Assembly (NCBI RefSeq): GCF_004802635.2
Contig: NZ_CP046053.1
Coordinates: 1 to 64,000 of the forward strand
DNA length: 64,000 bases
Direction: 5' to 3'
Origin: Methylocystis heyeri
Lineage (GTDB): Bacteria > Pseudomonadota > Alphaproteobacteria > Rhizobiales > Beijerinckiaceae
In this document: piece by piece, positions 14,747 through 24,287 of the stretch
Position numbering within the stretch: position 1 is the first letter of the stretch
Layout: every line of letters begins with the position of its first letter
Position numbers and translations under genes: made by a program
The notes under the pieces: generated by a model
Database searches by the model: none
What the model saw: the letters and a program-made list of their open reading frames with translations, nothing else
Told to the model about the DNA's origin: nothing

Positions 14747-15635
14747 GACGCAACTCCTGCCAGTCAGAGGTTGCCAACACGTCCGTCTCGCCTCGAACGA
14801 AGAGGGCGGAGGCGGAGAAATACTTTAGCGAGGCGCTCGCGCGCTCGCCTCTGAGCATCACGACCTTTGTCAAAGCGTCGGCGACCATGCAGGAGGATGC
14901 GCGGACCGAAGCGCCGAGGATTTCGCCAGGATTTTCCCCCGTTCTAGGATCGACGATTGCCGTTCCCAGAGCGCTTGATGAGTGAAACGGATCGAAGCGG
15001 CCTGCGCTCGAGGCGACGGCTTCGTTGCAAAGCGAGAGTTCACACAAAAAGCCGCTCGGCGCCCGAGGATCGCGGATGTGGACGGGCCAGGATTTCTTTC
15101 CGAACGCGAAAATGTCGCCGCCAGCGTTCACGAGGCCGGCGGAAACGCCGCAGGCTTGCAACGCCTCGGCGGCGCAATCGACGGCGAAGCCCTTGGCGAC
15201 GCCGCCGAGATCAATTGCGGTCGCGGGATCGTGAAAGCGCACGAGCCTGTCAGGGGTCAGTTCAATTGCTCGCGAACTCGATTGCAGGCAAGGCGTAGCA
15301 GTTTTGTCATGCTCGTGGAGCGGGAGCAAACCTCGCGCTTGCAGATGGCGCGCCACCGAAATGTCGAAGACGCCGCCTGACCTCTGATTAAGATCGAGCG
15401 CGAACTGCAAAACGCGCAGAGTTCGATCGTCGACCGAGACCGGACGGATCGCAGCTTCGCGATTAAGGCGTCTGACGTCGCTGTCAGTATCGTGGAAGCT
15501 CATCAGCCGATGAACGTCCGCAATGGCGTCGAACGCCTGCTCGATCGCCGGTTCGGCGCCAGCGCCCGCGTCGGTCACGGCGATCTCGACGATCGTGCCC
15601 AGAAACGGTCTCGCGCGGCGCATTCTAGCGGCCAC
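14736..15635 (-). CDS. apbE: ApbE family FAD:protein FMN transferase
   Basis: ApbE attaches FMN covalently to a threonine of target proteins, using FAD as donor. The 299-residue protein shows the family pattern: MRRARPFLGTIVEIAV at the N-terminus, MSFHDTDSDVRRLN, the core AIDLGGVAKGFAVDCAAEAL, LVNAGGDIFAFG, and late VRASSCMVADALTKVVMLRG with the metal-binding aspartate. No signal peptide is obvious. It overlaps both the FMN-binding-protein gene and the b561-like gene. Its target is very likely the FMN-binding protein encoded just upstream. Confidence 0.9.
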   Translation of the reverse strand: MAARMRRARPFLGTIVEIAVTDAGAGAEPAIEQAFDAIADVHRLMSFHDTDSDVRRLNREAAIRPVSVDDRTLRVLQFALDLNQRSGGVFDISVARHLQARGLLPLHEHDKTATPCLQSSSRAIELTPDRLVRFHDPATAIDLGGVAKGFAVDCAAEALQACGVSAGLVNAGGDIFAFGKKSWPVHIRDPRAPSGFLCELSLCNEAVASSAGRFDPFHSSSALGTAIVDPRTGENPGEILGASVRASSCMVADALTKVVMLRGERASASLKYFSASALFVRGETDVLATSDWQELRLAG

Positions 15636-16095
15636 CTCCGGAACAAGCCGCCAGCACCCTTTTGACGCCCTCTGTCACGTGATGCGCCGAGAGGGTCGCG
15701 CCCGAGATGTTGCGAATGTCGCTGCCGACCTGCAGCGTGCTGCCCGCCGATTTGCCGATGAATTGCGCGAGCCAGCTCCCATTCTGCACCTCGCCGCCAT
15801 ACGACTCCCTGTATTGCAGGATCTCGACCCGGCGGACGCGCCCATCCGGACCGATGGCGACCGTATAGTCGATATAGAGGTGTTTTCCGATCACGCGATC
15901 GAACACGACATATCCGACGCTCGCATTCCCCTCCATCGCCCGACATGCGCCGCCAGCGATCGGAATGAATTGCGTCGCCGATGGGAACGCCAATCGTTGC
16001 GCCTCTGCGAGGCTCATGAACTGCACCGCGTGCGCTGGCGCGACCACCGTGGAGACAAGCGCCGCCGGCGCAACCCATTTGATCCAGTCGCTCAT
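15625..16095 (-). CDS. Exported FMN-binding domain protein
   Basis: This 156-residue protein has a signal peptide (WIKWVAPAALVSTVVAPAHA) and one FMN-binding domain. The flavinylation motif SGAT lies in ISGATLSAHHVTEGVKR near residue 135, where ApbE would attach FMN to the threonine. Similar domains occur in RnfG, NqrC and extracellular electron-transfer proteins. I start it at ATG 16095, after GAGGAG; a GTG one codon earlier is also open. The gene overlaps apbE by 11 bases. Confidence 0.87.
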   Translation of the reverse strand: MSDWIKWVAPAALVSTVVAPAHAVQFMSLAEAQRLAFPSATQFIPIAGGACRAMEGNASVGYVVFDRVIGKHLYIDYTVAIGPDGRVRRVEILQYRESYGGEVQNGSWLAQFIGKSAGSTLQVGSDIRNISGATLSAHHVTEGVKRVLAACSGGGR

Positions 16096-16239
16096 CACAT
16101 CTCCTCGTCACTCGACGTCCTCGGCCGCGTCCGCATCGATAATCACAGCGGACGCTCAAAGGCCAACATCGGGAGTTCGGAAATTCCCGACGTTGCCCGA
16201 CATCATGCGCAAGCCGCGCGGCGTGTATGAAAATCGTCC

Positions 16240-17991
16240 TTAGAAGAAGAAGCCCACGCCTCCTAGCACCGAATCGCCATGAGCGCCCCAAGGCTCCTTG
16301 CTGATGACCTTCTGGTAATTCGCCTTCAGCACCAACTGCGGGGTCGGAAACACCGCGACGCCGACGGTGTGATACTGGAGCTGGCCGGCGCCGAGCGGGA
16401 TGTTCAGATCTGTGCCGGCGTAGCCGCCGCTTTGCAGATTTTCGCGCGTATAGCGATAGAAGGGCACGGCCTCCCAATTCCCGCTCAAGAACCCGACGTT
16501 CGGCATGAACGCCCCCAGGGGAATGTGATAGGCGACCTCGCCCGAATAGCCGTCCATGCGTTTGCCGACGTTGTTCGTCGGATCGGTGTCGTTGTTTGCC
16601 CGCAGATTCTTGGGGTTGCCGATGTCGACGCGGACATATTCGCCCCTGAGCTCGAGGCCCGTATCGGGCATGCGATAGCGGAATTCCGCATCGAACATCC
16701 CGAGGCTAGTTTTGCCGAGCGGCGCACCCACGCCGACCGGCGCGCCCAAGCCGAGAAGGAGGCCCAGGTCTACGTCGCCATACGCGCCGCGCGGCGTGAC
16801 GTTGGGCGTGTAATATCCGCTCACGCTCGTCGCGAGGCCCGGAATGAAGGACGGCTGGTAATCAAGGCGACCCGCGACGGCGTAAGTGTTACTGAGCTGG
16901 CGGAAGTCGCCGAACGGCGCCAGGCTGGAGTGCAAGGCGCTCAGGCCGTCTATGCCCGGCGCATAGGTCGCCGGAAAAAGAGGAACGGTGTTGGCGTCGG
17001 TCCTGTTGGCAAAATTGTCGCCATAATCCTCGAGCGAATGACTGATCTGAACCTGGTAGCTGAGCTCGTCCGTCAATCGTCCATAGGCGCCCATCGCCGG
17101 CGCCTTCCACGTCGAGGGGATCAGGCCGTTATAAAGCTCCGGACGCAAGACGCTGTAAAACTGCGTCGGCTCGTGATGCTGATTGATGAAGCCGATCGGC
17201 ACGAGGTCGATGCCCGGCGAGCGGAAATTGAAATATTTGTTGTATTTGAAATCTATAAAGACCTGCTCGATCTCCGCGGAGCCGTGCAGCTTGTCGTCGT
17301 TGTCGAAGGCGCTTCCCGCGTGTTCGAATTCGATCTCGGCGTTGAAGATGATGTTGTCGGTGATCGCATATGTCGGCAAAAGCACGAAGCGAGACTGATC
17401 GAAGCCGTTCTGCCATGTTCCGCCCGGGGCGGAATTCTGCCAGACGAAACTGCCGACGCCGGGCGCTGTGGTCTGCCATGCCCATCTTGCGCCTGCAGCG
17501 GGATTCTGCTGGCGGCCATATCTGGTTTCGCCATAAGCGCCGATGGTCAGCCCTGGGGCAGGCGAGTCGGCAAGACCGAGAATTGGCTTTCCGGTCGACC
17601 CGAGCCCGCGCCGAGCGCGGTCAAACATCGTGTCCGTCGTCGAAGGCTCCTCGAATGCAGCTCTCACTGGCGTCGACAAAGCGGCTTCTTCGGGCGGCGG
17701 CCCGCTCGTCGGCCCCTGCCGCTTCTTTCCGTTCGCGGCGACGGCCTTGCCCACGCGCGGAGATTTTGCGTCTTTCTCGGCGAGCCGATCCTCAAGCACA
17801 TGCATGCGCTTTTCCATGCGCAACAGCCTGTCGACGAGTTCCTCGTTTGACAAATGCCCGACGGGCGGTTTCGCGCCGGACTCATCCTGCGCAAGGACCG
17901 GCGCGGAGCTGAGGCAAAGCACCGATGCTGACGTGCAAAGCGTGAGCCTAACGGAGCGGCGGCGTCCTTGTGATGATGGAGCACGGAACAT
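16240..17991 (-). CDS. Outer-membrane porin-like beta-barrel protein
   Basis: This 583-residue protein has a long signal peptide (after MFRAPSSQGRRRS, cleavage near APVLAQDES) and a short coiled-coil segment (ELVDRLLRMEKRMHVLEDRLAEKD). The rest is a beta-rich barrel ending in aromatic GVGFFF, the outer-membrane assembly signature. Coiled-coil plus barrel is the pattern of trimeric or phosphate-selective-like porins. ATG 17991 follows GGAG; the frame extends further upstream but the signal peptide fixes the start. It is the first gene of the operon porin, FMN-binding, apbE, b561-like, MCO. It may bring a metal or redox substrate into the periplasm. Confidence 0.78.
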   Translation of the reverse strand: MFRAPSSQGRRRSVRLTLCTSASVLCLSSAPVLAQDESGAKPPVGHLSNEELVDRLLRMEKRMHVLEDRLAEKDAKSPRVGKAVAANGKKRQGPTSGPPPEEAALSTPVRAAFEEPSTTDTMFDRARRGLGSTGKPILGLADSPAPGLTIGAYGETRYGRQQNPAAGARWAWQTTAPGVGSFVWQNSAPGGTWQNGFDQSRFVLLPTYAITDNIIFNAEIEFEHAGSAFDNDDKLHGSAEIEQVFIDFKYNKYFNFRSPGIDLVPIGFINQHHEPTQFYSVLRPELYNGLIPSTWKAPAMGAYGRLTDELSYQVQISHSLEDYGDNFANRTDANTVPLFPATYAPGIDGLSALHSSLAPFGDFRQLSNTYAVAGRLDYQPSFIPGLATSVSGYYTPNVTPRGAYGDVDLGLLLGLGAPVGVGAPLGKTSLGMFDAEFRYRMPDTGLELRGEYVRVDIGNPKNLRANNDTDPTNNVGKRMDGYSGEVAYHIPLGAFMPNVGFLSGNWEAVPFYRYTRENLQSGGYAGTDLNIPLGAGQLQYHTVGVAVFPTPQLVLKANYQKVISKEPWGAHGDSVLGGVGFFF

Positions 17992-18580
17992 GATTTCTCC
18001 GGTCTGCGAGCTTTGACAAGCTTGCCTGGGATCTCGCGGGTGTTGTGAAGACGAGCGTCGTCCGCCGCAGTAACGGCTTCTTTGGAAAGCCTCCAAACTA
18101 ATGCGATGACTTCGATAAGTATTTCTGAGGTTGCTAGAACCTGTCAATTAGCCAATTTAAACATCGGAAATGTTCTCAAATACGCGCAATACATGAGAAC
18201 GATTCCAATCAAGCCGAAATTTGAGATGTCGTCGCGCAGTAGTTTTGCGTTCGGGCCCGGAGCGCAACACCCAACAGATTTTGAACTTTTTGGAATTGTG
18301 TGTGCTCGGAGACGCGCTCGCATCTCCCAAGCTCGACAGGCCAAATCGCCGCGTGCAAATGGGCCGCCATTCCCAGAATGAAGGTAAAACTGGAACTTTT
18401 GCAGACTATCTGGTCTCGACCTCTGGTCGTCGGCATGTATTCTGATGCTCGCCCTGCGGACTTCTTCTCCGCCTGCCCGAATATCCGACGCCTTCGAAGC
18501 CGAAGGAACGACCCGTTGCGCCCGGATGGCCGTCGGCGCCTCGACACGTTTGCGCGAACTCTGGAGAACAGGAAACGGAA
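17992..18580. other. Divergent intergenic region with inverted repeat
   Basis: No gene is recognised between the divergent porin and second multicopper oxidase genes. An AT-richer part (about 18120-18220) contains the exact inverted repeat GTTCTCA (18172-18178) and TGAGAAC (18194-18200), 15 bases apart, a candidate operator. Promoters for both operons should lie here. Confidence 0.45.
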
Positions 18581-20402
18581 ATGCGGCACGGACACATGTT
18601 TCGATCGATTTGCGTCGCCATCGCCTCCTTTGGAGCCGCGCTCCTTGGCGAACGATCGCAAGGTCTGGCCGCCACTATCAGCGAGCCGCCGGTCATCGCC
18701 AGCGCCAATGGCGTGATCGACATCATGATGATCGCCCAGGCAGGAACGGTGAATTCTTTTGATGTCGCGGGCTTCTACCCGACTGGCTGGTTCTACACGG
18801 TCTGTCCGCGCCCCGAGTCGGGCACGACGTGTCCATCCGGCGCGAATACAATCAGCCCATACGGAGGCCTTCGGCTGGCGCTGCAACCCGGCGACAAACT
18901 GAAAATCCGCTTCGTCAACAAGCTGCCGGCCGTGCCGCCGGATCAAATCGAGCGGATCGTGGACGATGCGCTGCTGGCGCTCAACCCCACCAATCTGCAC
19001 ACGCACGGACTGATCGTCCTGGCAGCCGCCAACAAGGTCGCGCCGCCGGCGACCCCGGTCTATGGCGACTTTGTCTTCACCTCGATCTTCAATCCCGCCA
19101 ATGGCGATCCCGATGCGGGCGGCGCAAGCGCCCACGCCATGCTTCATTCCCATGGCGACGTGGTGAAGACCGGGGTCGCGGATTACGACATTCAGATACC
19201 GGCTAACCATCCGGCCGGTTCCTTTTGGTTCCATCCGCATGTGCACGGCATCGCGTTGAATCAATTGTCCGCTGGCCTTTCCGGCATCATCACCATTGGC
19301 AAGGCGGCGTCCTACGCTTGCGGCGACGAGGACTGCGCTAAGCCGATCCTCGAAACAGACATTCGCCACTTGATCATCAAGGACATGCAGGTTCTTGCGG
19401 GCAACGCGCCGCAGTTCCAGGAAGACCCCGGTTTCTGCGCCAATCAGCCGGACAAAACCCCGATCGGAAACGGCATGTGCGCCGGCGATCCCGGCGCCTA
19501 CGCCGGCGGCTCCTGGTTTTTCACGCTGAACGGCCAGCGATATCCGACCATCCCGGTCGCTTCCGGCGATGGCGAGCTGTGGCGTTTCACCAACGCATCT
19601 GGCAGCGCCAGTTACGATCTCCAACTCGTCGACGACGCCACGGGGCAGCCGATGGCCGTGCAAGTCGTCTCGATCGACGGCGTTTCGCTCAGCTTCCCCG
19701 CCGGCTCGACAGCGGGGCAAATCATGCAAGTCGGCGGCAATCGCATCAAATTGGCTCGTTGTGGGCCGCCGCCACATCCGCGGGGAGCGAGTTCCGCAGC
19801 TTCGGTGGACGCTCCTGGCGCGCTGACGGATGGGCTCGCGCAGAGCTATTCGTCCATGCCGGTTTGCGCCACCGATCTCTTCCTGACGTCCGCGACGAGA
19901 GTCGAAATCCACGTCGCCTACCGAAACGCCGACAATGTTCTGACCGTTGCCCCGAGGGGCGCGACGGCGACCTTGCGTTCGGCGGGCGTGCAGACCGGGC
20001 CGGGCGGCGATTCCTGGCCCGCCGTGAATTTGGCTCGGGTGACGTTCTCGGCGGGCGCGCCCCACCGGATCACGGAAGCCGTTCACGTCGTCAAGGGCGC
20101 GGCAAGCAGCGTAAGAGCTTATGACGGCATCTTCAAAGCCGCGGCGACAGACGCCGCCCGAGCGCCCCTACCTGCCGGTTGCGCGGCCTTGGCCCCTGGA
20201 CATCGCCGCCGCATCTATTTCGGCAACCCGAATGTCCCCGGCGGAGTCGGTCCTGGACAGGACGCCGAGGGCAACGCAATTTTCGGCCTGGGCTACGAAG
20301 AGATTGATCCGTTTGGCGCCCCAGTGCCCGGAACTTTCGTCGATCTGACCCGGTTCGACCCCAGCCAGCTTGTCTGTCTGCCGCTCGGTCCTGGCCAAAC
20401 AG

Positions 20403-21807
20403 CGCGGTGAAAAAGTCGGGGTTCGATCAATCGGGTTCTGGCATGACGACGACGGTGAAGATGGCCGGCGCGCCCTCGAATTCGGCGATGATGATGATTG
20501 CCGCGGCAATATCCGTCTGAACTGCGAACAAGAGGGCGTTTTTGGCGCTCGCAGCCTCCTTCGGCGTGCCGCATCCGGTGAGCGCACGCATCAGCACGCC
20601 GAGATTGAACCCAGCGACGTGGATCAGGTATCGTTTGGCGACATTCTCGCGGCCTCGAAGCCAAGCCCGACGCATGCCGCCGCGATCGAGCACATGGGCG
20701 AAGCTGCGTTCGACCAGTTCGCCGCGCTTGCGCATGGCGGCGCGTCCGACGCCGGATTTCAGCCGCGCGCGGTTGGCGTAGACCGCGTCACGCGCCGCTT
20801 CGTCGCCTCGCCAGCGTAAATAGCCTTTCGCCGGCAAAGGCTCGGCGATCCGGCTCTTCCAGTCGCCGTCGTCGAGGTCCTTCAAAACCTCGCGCGAATG
20901 ATAGCCCTTGTCCGCGATGATTTCGCAGGGATCGTCCGGCGTCGGCGCGAGGCCGACGGCGGAGAGATTGGCCTTCGCCGTCTCCAGCGTGTCGCCGAGC
21001 GTCGTCGTATCGCCCTTGTCGGCCTCATGGATCGGCGCGGCGACGATCACGCCTGTGTCGAGATCGACCGCGTGCTCCGGCTTGTAGGCGAGATGCGTCG
21101 TCCCGTCCTTCATCCGCGCGATCTTCGCCTCGGCGTCCGTGGCGCTCGTCCAATCCTCGTTCGAGAGCTTCTTAGCCGTGCGCTTGCGGTCGAAACGCGC
21201 CAAATCCTCGGCGCTCGGGGTCGCGATCCCGCTTTCCTTCGCCATGCGTTCGAGCATCGCGTGATAAGTCTCGCCATTGTCGCGCCGCACGATGCTGCGC
21301 AGCGCCGCGTTCGCCTCCATGGTCGAACCGTCGACACCGATCCGCTCGCCCTTCACGAGGCCGCGCTCGGCGACGAGCTTCAGGACGAAGCCGAAAACCT
21401 TCTCGTGAACCTCGTGCGGCAGACGCGAGCGCGTCTTCGACAGCCACGAATGATCCGGAACTTTCTCGCGCGTCGAAAGACGCAGGAAATCCCGCAGCGA
21501 AAAAGAGTCCGCGCAGCGCCATACGATGCCGCGTTCGCTGTCGAGCCCTTCGAAGTAGCCGACCATGTGCATGCGGAAATAGCGCCCTGGTGGCAGCGAC
21601 GGCGCGCCCATCTTCGCCGCGTAGTAGGGCTTGCAGGCGTTCTCGACGAAAACATCGAAGTCGGCGCCCTGCAAAACCTTCTGAAGCGCGTCGTAAAACG
21701 CGTGGCCGGGAGAGCGCGGAAACTCGGCCCACGTGACCACCAAATCGCCCTGCGCACCCGTCTCACGCCGCATCGCCATCAGAAAACCCCAGCCGAATCT
21801 CATCGCG
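20403..21807. mobile_element. Insertion sequence, IS1182-like, 1405 bp
   Basis: The element carries one transposase gene on the minus strand and interrupts the multicopper oxidase gene. The ends start CGCGGTGA on the left and, read inward, CGCGATGA on the right, with weaker similarity after that. The flanks AAACAG (20397-20402) and AAACGG (21808-21813) look like a 6-bp target duplication with one mismatch; removing one copy restores the host reading frame. Family assignment rests on the transposase type. Confidence 0.78.
20427..21803 (-). CDS. DDE transposase, IS1182-like
   Basis: This transposase of up to 458 residues has an N-terminal DUF772-type domain (LPPGRYFRMHMVGYFEGLDSERGIVWRC and LRDFLRLS). 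A DDE catalytic core follows, with IGVDGSTMEAN, then HAVDLDTGVIVAAPIHEADKGDT, then IADKGYHSREVL. The gene looks intact. The first ATG (21803) lies 4 bases inside the element end, so ATG 21779 (MAMRRETG) is a reasonable alternative start. It is expected to move only this element. Confidence 0.85.
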   Translation of the reverse strand: MRFGWGFLMAMRRETGAQGDLVVTWAEFPRSPGHAFYDALQKVLQGADFDVFVENACKPYYAAKMGAPSLPPGRYFRMHMVGYFEGLDSERGIVWRCADSFSLRDFLRLSTREKVPDHSWLSKTRSRLPHEVHEKVFGFVLKLVAERGLVKGERIGVDGSTMEANAALRSIVRRDNGETYHAMLERMAKESGIATPSAEDLARFDRKRTAKKLSNEDWTSATDAEAKIARMKDGTTHLAYKPEHAVDLDTGVIVAAPIHEADKGDTTTLGDTLETAKANLSAVGLAPTPDDPCEIIADKGYHSREVLKDLDDGDWKSRIAEPLPAKGYLRWRGDEAARDAVYANRARLKSGVGRAAMRKRGELVERSFAHVLDRGGMRRAWLRGRENVAKRYLIHVAGFNLGVLMRALTGCGTPKEAASAKNALLFAVQTDIAAAIIIIAEFEGAPAIFTVVVMPEPD

Positions 21808-22467
21808 AAACGGAATCAGCCGGACGCGACTTCGTCAACGGGCTGCAAACACCGGTCGTCGAAACATGGGAACTCTACAATCTGACAACGGAACTTCACA
21901 ATTTCCATATCCACCAAACCAAATTCCGGCTCGTCGATCCGATGGCGTCGTCGGGAAGCCCACTCTGGGTCGGCGCGGGACAGCCGGGAATCGCCGAAGA
22001 TATGGTTCCGTTGCCTTTCGCGGTTCCAGGCGCCGGTTCGCCGCCAATTTTGAACCCCGACGCCACATCGTGCCTCATCGCCGATTTCAAGGCGGGGCGC
22101 TGCAAGGTGACGCCGATCGTGGTGCAGATTCCCTTCTCCAAGCTCGGGACGTTCGTCTACCACTGCCATATCCTCGAACACGAGGACGGCGGCATGATGC
22201 ACGCCATTCGCGTCGTTCCCTCGCCGATCTGAGTTGGAGGTCTCGGCCATGTGTGACCGAGAACAGGTTTATACTCGGCGACGCCGCAAAGGCAGTCGGG
22301 GTTCGGAAGCGGATAGCCACTTATTTGGAGCGCAAGATGTGTGACCTTGCCAAAGAGCGACAACGGATCGATGCGGTCCTGGTATCCCGGACTGGCCGAC
22401 AACGATTGCTCCAGCCCCCTTCAGGCTGAAGCGGCGTGACCGCCCCACACTTCCTCATGGTCTCCCC

Positions 22468-22770
22468 AATGGACCTACCCTTCCCGAGGCCGACGATATT
22501 TTCGGTTCACGGGGGATCGTCGTGGTTCCGGATGTAATCTGCAATTCGGGCGGCGTGACGGTAAGCTATTTCGAGTGGGTGCAGGACTTCGCCAGCTATT
22601 TTTGGACCGAGGACGAGATCAATCAGCGCCTCGAAAAAATCGTTCTCGACGCCCTCGAACAGATTTGGCAAACCTCGGAACGACGCGGCGTTTCCCTGCG
22701 CACAGCCGCATTCGTGGTCGCCTGCGAGCGCATCCTCACGGCCCACGAAGAACGCGGCCTCTACCTTTGA
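22468..22770 (+). pseudogene. 3' fragment of a glutamate dehydrogenase gene
   Basis: From 22468 the frame reads [12 protein letters not shown], then [25 protein letters not shown], and ends at 22770. This is the C-terminal fifth of an NAD(P)-glutamate dehydrogenase. The bases before 22468 do not continue the family sequence, so about 300 codons are missing, including the catalytic lysine region. It is a truncated relic between the broken oxidase and rocD. Confidence 0.85.
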
Positions 22771-22918
22771 TTGGCGCGTCCTCAACATTATCGCCGCTAC
22801 GGCCATCCGGGCTTCAGATGAATTTCATATCCCGTCGAGCTGAGAAGAGGCTCGACACCCATCTCCCCTTGTCCTTGCATAAGGGGCAGGGCTACTTGCG
22901 CTTCCACGCCGGTTAGAA

Positions 22919-24163
22919 TCATGACGCGACGAACAGACCGCCCGGCGCAGACGCCCGTTGCCCCCGCGGCTCGAGGATTTCGACCAAGACTTCTTCGAAA
23001 CGATCGATGGCGAAGTCGAGATCCTCGCGGGCGATGACGAGTGGCGGCGCCAGTCGAACAACCGTGTGATGCGTGGCATTCGACAGCACGCCATTTTCAA
23101 GCAGGCGTTCGCAAACTTCGCGAGCGCTTGCGAATTGGGGGTCGATCTCGGCCCCAGCCCATAAGCCGCGGCCGCGGACCTCCTTCAGTGCGGGACTATG
23201 GATGGCGGCCAAGCGGCGGAACATATGCTCGCCCAATTGCCGGCTCCGCTCCACCAATCCCTCGTCGCGGATCACATGGAGCGCCTCAAGTCCGACCGCA
23301 GCCGCGAGGGAATTGCCGCCGAAAGTCGAGCCATGAGACCCCGGCGTAAAGACATCCATGACCTCTTGCCGCGCCGCGAAAGCGGAAACCGGCAACACGC
23401 CGCCGCCCAGGGCTTTGCCCAGCATGACGCCGTCCGGCCGGATGTTTTCGTGCTGAAATGCGAACCAGGCGCCCGTCCTGCCCAGACCGGATTGAATTTC
23501 GTCGAGCAACAGCAAGACGCGGCGCTGGTCGCACAGCCGGCGCAAGCCGGCGAGCCAGCCATGCGGCGGAACGATGATGCCGGCTTCCCCTTGTATGGGC
23601 TCGACCAGCACGGCGGCGGTGTCGGGCGTTATTGCAGCCTCCATCGCCGCGAGGTCTCCGAACGCGGCGGCGCGAAAGCCCGGTGTGAAGGGTCCAAAGC
23701 CGTCGCGATATTCCGGCTCCGAAGAGAAACTGATAATCGTCGTGGTGCGGCCGTGAAAATTCCCCGAGGCGACGACGATCTCGGGACGCTGCAGGCCCTT
23801 GACGCGATGGCCCCAGCGGCGCGCCGCCTTGATCGCCGTTTCCACGGCCTCGGCTCCGCTGTTCATCGGCAGCGCGACGTCGAGACCGGTCACTTTGCAA
23901 ACTTCCTCGAGGAATGGACCGAGTCGATCATCGTAATAGGCTCGCGACGGCACCGAAAGGCGTCGCGCTTGCTCGGTGAGCCTTGCAATGATGCGCGGAT
24001 GGGCGTGACCAAGACTCACCGCCGAATAGGCGCTCATCATGTCGACGTAGCGCCGTCCCTCCACGTCCCACAGATGGGCGCCTTCGCCGCGCGCGAGAAC
24101 GACCGGCAGCGGCTCGTAGTTCCTCGCGCAGTATCGGCTCCCGCCGCTCGCGACGCCCATCAT
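22919..24163 (-). CDS. rocD: Ornithine aminotransferase
   Basis: This 414-residue PLP enzyme of aminotransferase class III converts ornithine plus 2-oxoglutarate to glutamate semialdehyde plus glutamate. It shows SRYCARNYEPLPVVLARGEGAHLWDVEG at the start, MNSGAEAVETAIKAARRWG, the PLP aspartate in LLLLDEIQSGLGRTG, and the Schiff-base lysine in MLGKALGGGVLPVSA. Closely related enzymes act on lysine or other omega-amino acids. The divergent neighbour breaks down aminoadipate semialdehyde, so lysine epsilon-amino transfer is a possible alternative. The gene diverges from the ALDH operon across a 124-bp gap. Confidence 0.88.
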   Translation of the reverse strand: MMGVASGGSRYCARNYEPLPVVLARGEGAHLWDVEGRRYVDMMSAYSAVSLGHAHPRIIARLTEQARRLSVPSRAYYDDRLGPFLEEVCKVTGLDVALPMNSGAEAVETAIKAARRWGHRVKGLQRPEIVVASGNFHGRTTTIISFSSEPEYRDGFGPFTPGFRAAAFGDLAAMEAAITPDTAAVLVEPIQGEAGIIVPPHGWLAGLRRLCDQRRVLLLLDEIQSGLGRTGAWFAFQHENIRPDGVMLGKALGGGVLPVSAFAARQEVMDVFTPGSHGSTFGGNSLAAAVGLEALHVIRDEGLVERSRQLGEHMFRRLAAIHSPALKEVRGRGLWAGAEIDPQFASAREVCERLLENGVLSNATHHTVVRLAPPLVIAREDLDFAIDRFEEVLVEILEPRGQRASAPGGLFVAS

Positions 24164-24287
24164 CCAATGACTCCCGCACTTTGCGAGCCCCCGTCCCGCT
24201 CCACATAAGATAGGCGATCAAGTCCGCGCGGCCAGCTCGACTCGCCGAGCAAAGAGGCTGCGCGGGACGAGCGCATGGAGGCGCGCA

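Larger units (their letters stand above)
18581..22232 (+). pseudogene. Multicopper oxidase gene split by an insertion sequence
   Basis: The 5' part (18581-20402) encodes a signal peptide and cupredoxin domains with copper motifs NLHTHG and FWFHPHVHG. The 3' part (21814-22232) continues with ETWELYNLTTELHNFHIHQ and the final YHCHILEHEDGGMM copper motif. A 1405-bp insertion sequence lies between them. Joining base 20402 to 21814 restores a continuous frame of 746 codons (GPGQTESAGRDF across the join). As it stands the protein stops at 20410, inside the insertion, and lacks two of four copper motifs, so it should be inactive. ATG 18581 follows GGAGAACAGGAAACGG. Confidence 0.88.

Noticed and set aside
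16279-17850. Plus-strand open frame of 523 codons
   Set aside because: It is antisense to the porin gene, whose signal peptide and barrel end are convincing.
18209-20086. Minus-strand open frame of 625 codons
   Set aside because: It is antisense to the second multicopper oxidase gene, with no domain similarity; an artefact of high GC content.
20403-21807. CGCG on both sides of the insertion as a 4-bp target duplication
   Set aside because: Joining at CGCG leaves the oxidase out of frame. Treating CGCG as the element ends with AAACAG/AAACGG flanks restores the frame.
20898-22232. Long plus-strand open frame of 444 codons
   Set aside because: Most of it is antisense to the transposase. Only the last part (from 21814) is real, as the 3' half of the split multicopper oxidase.
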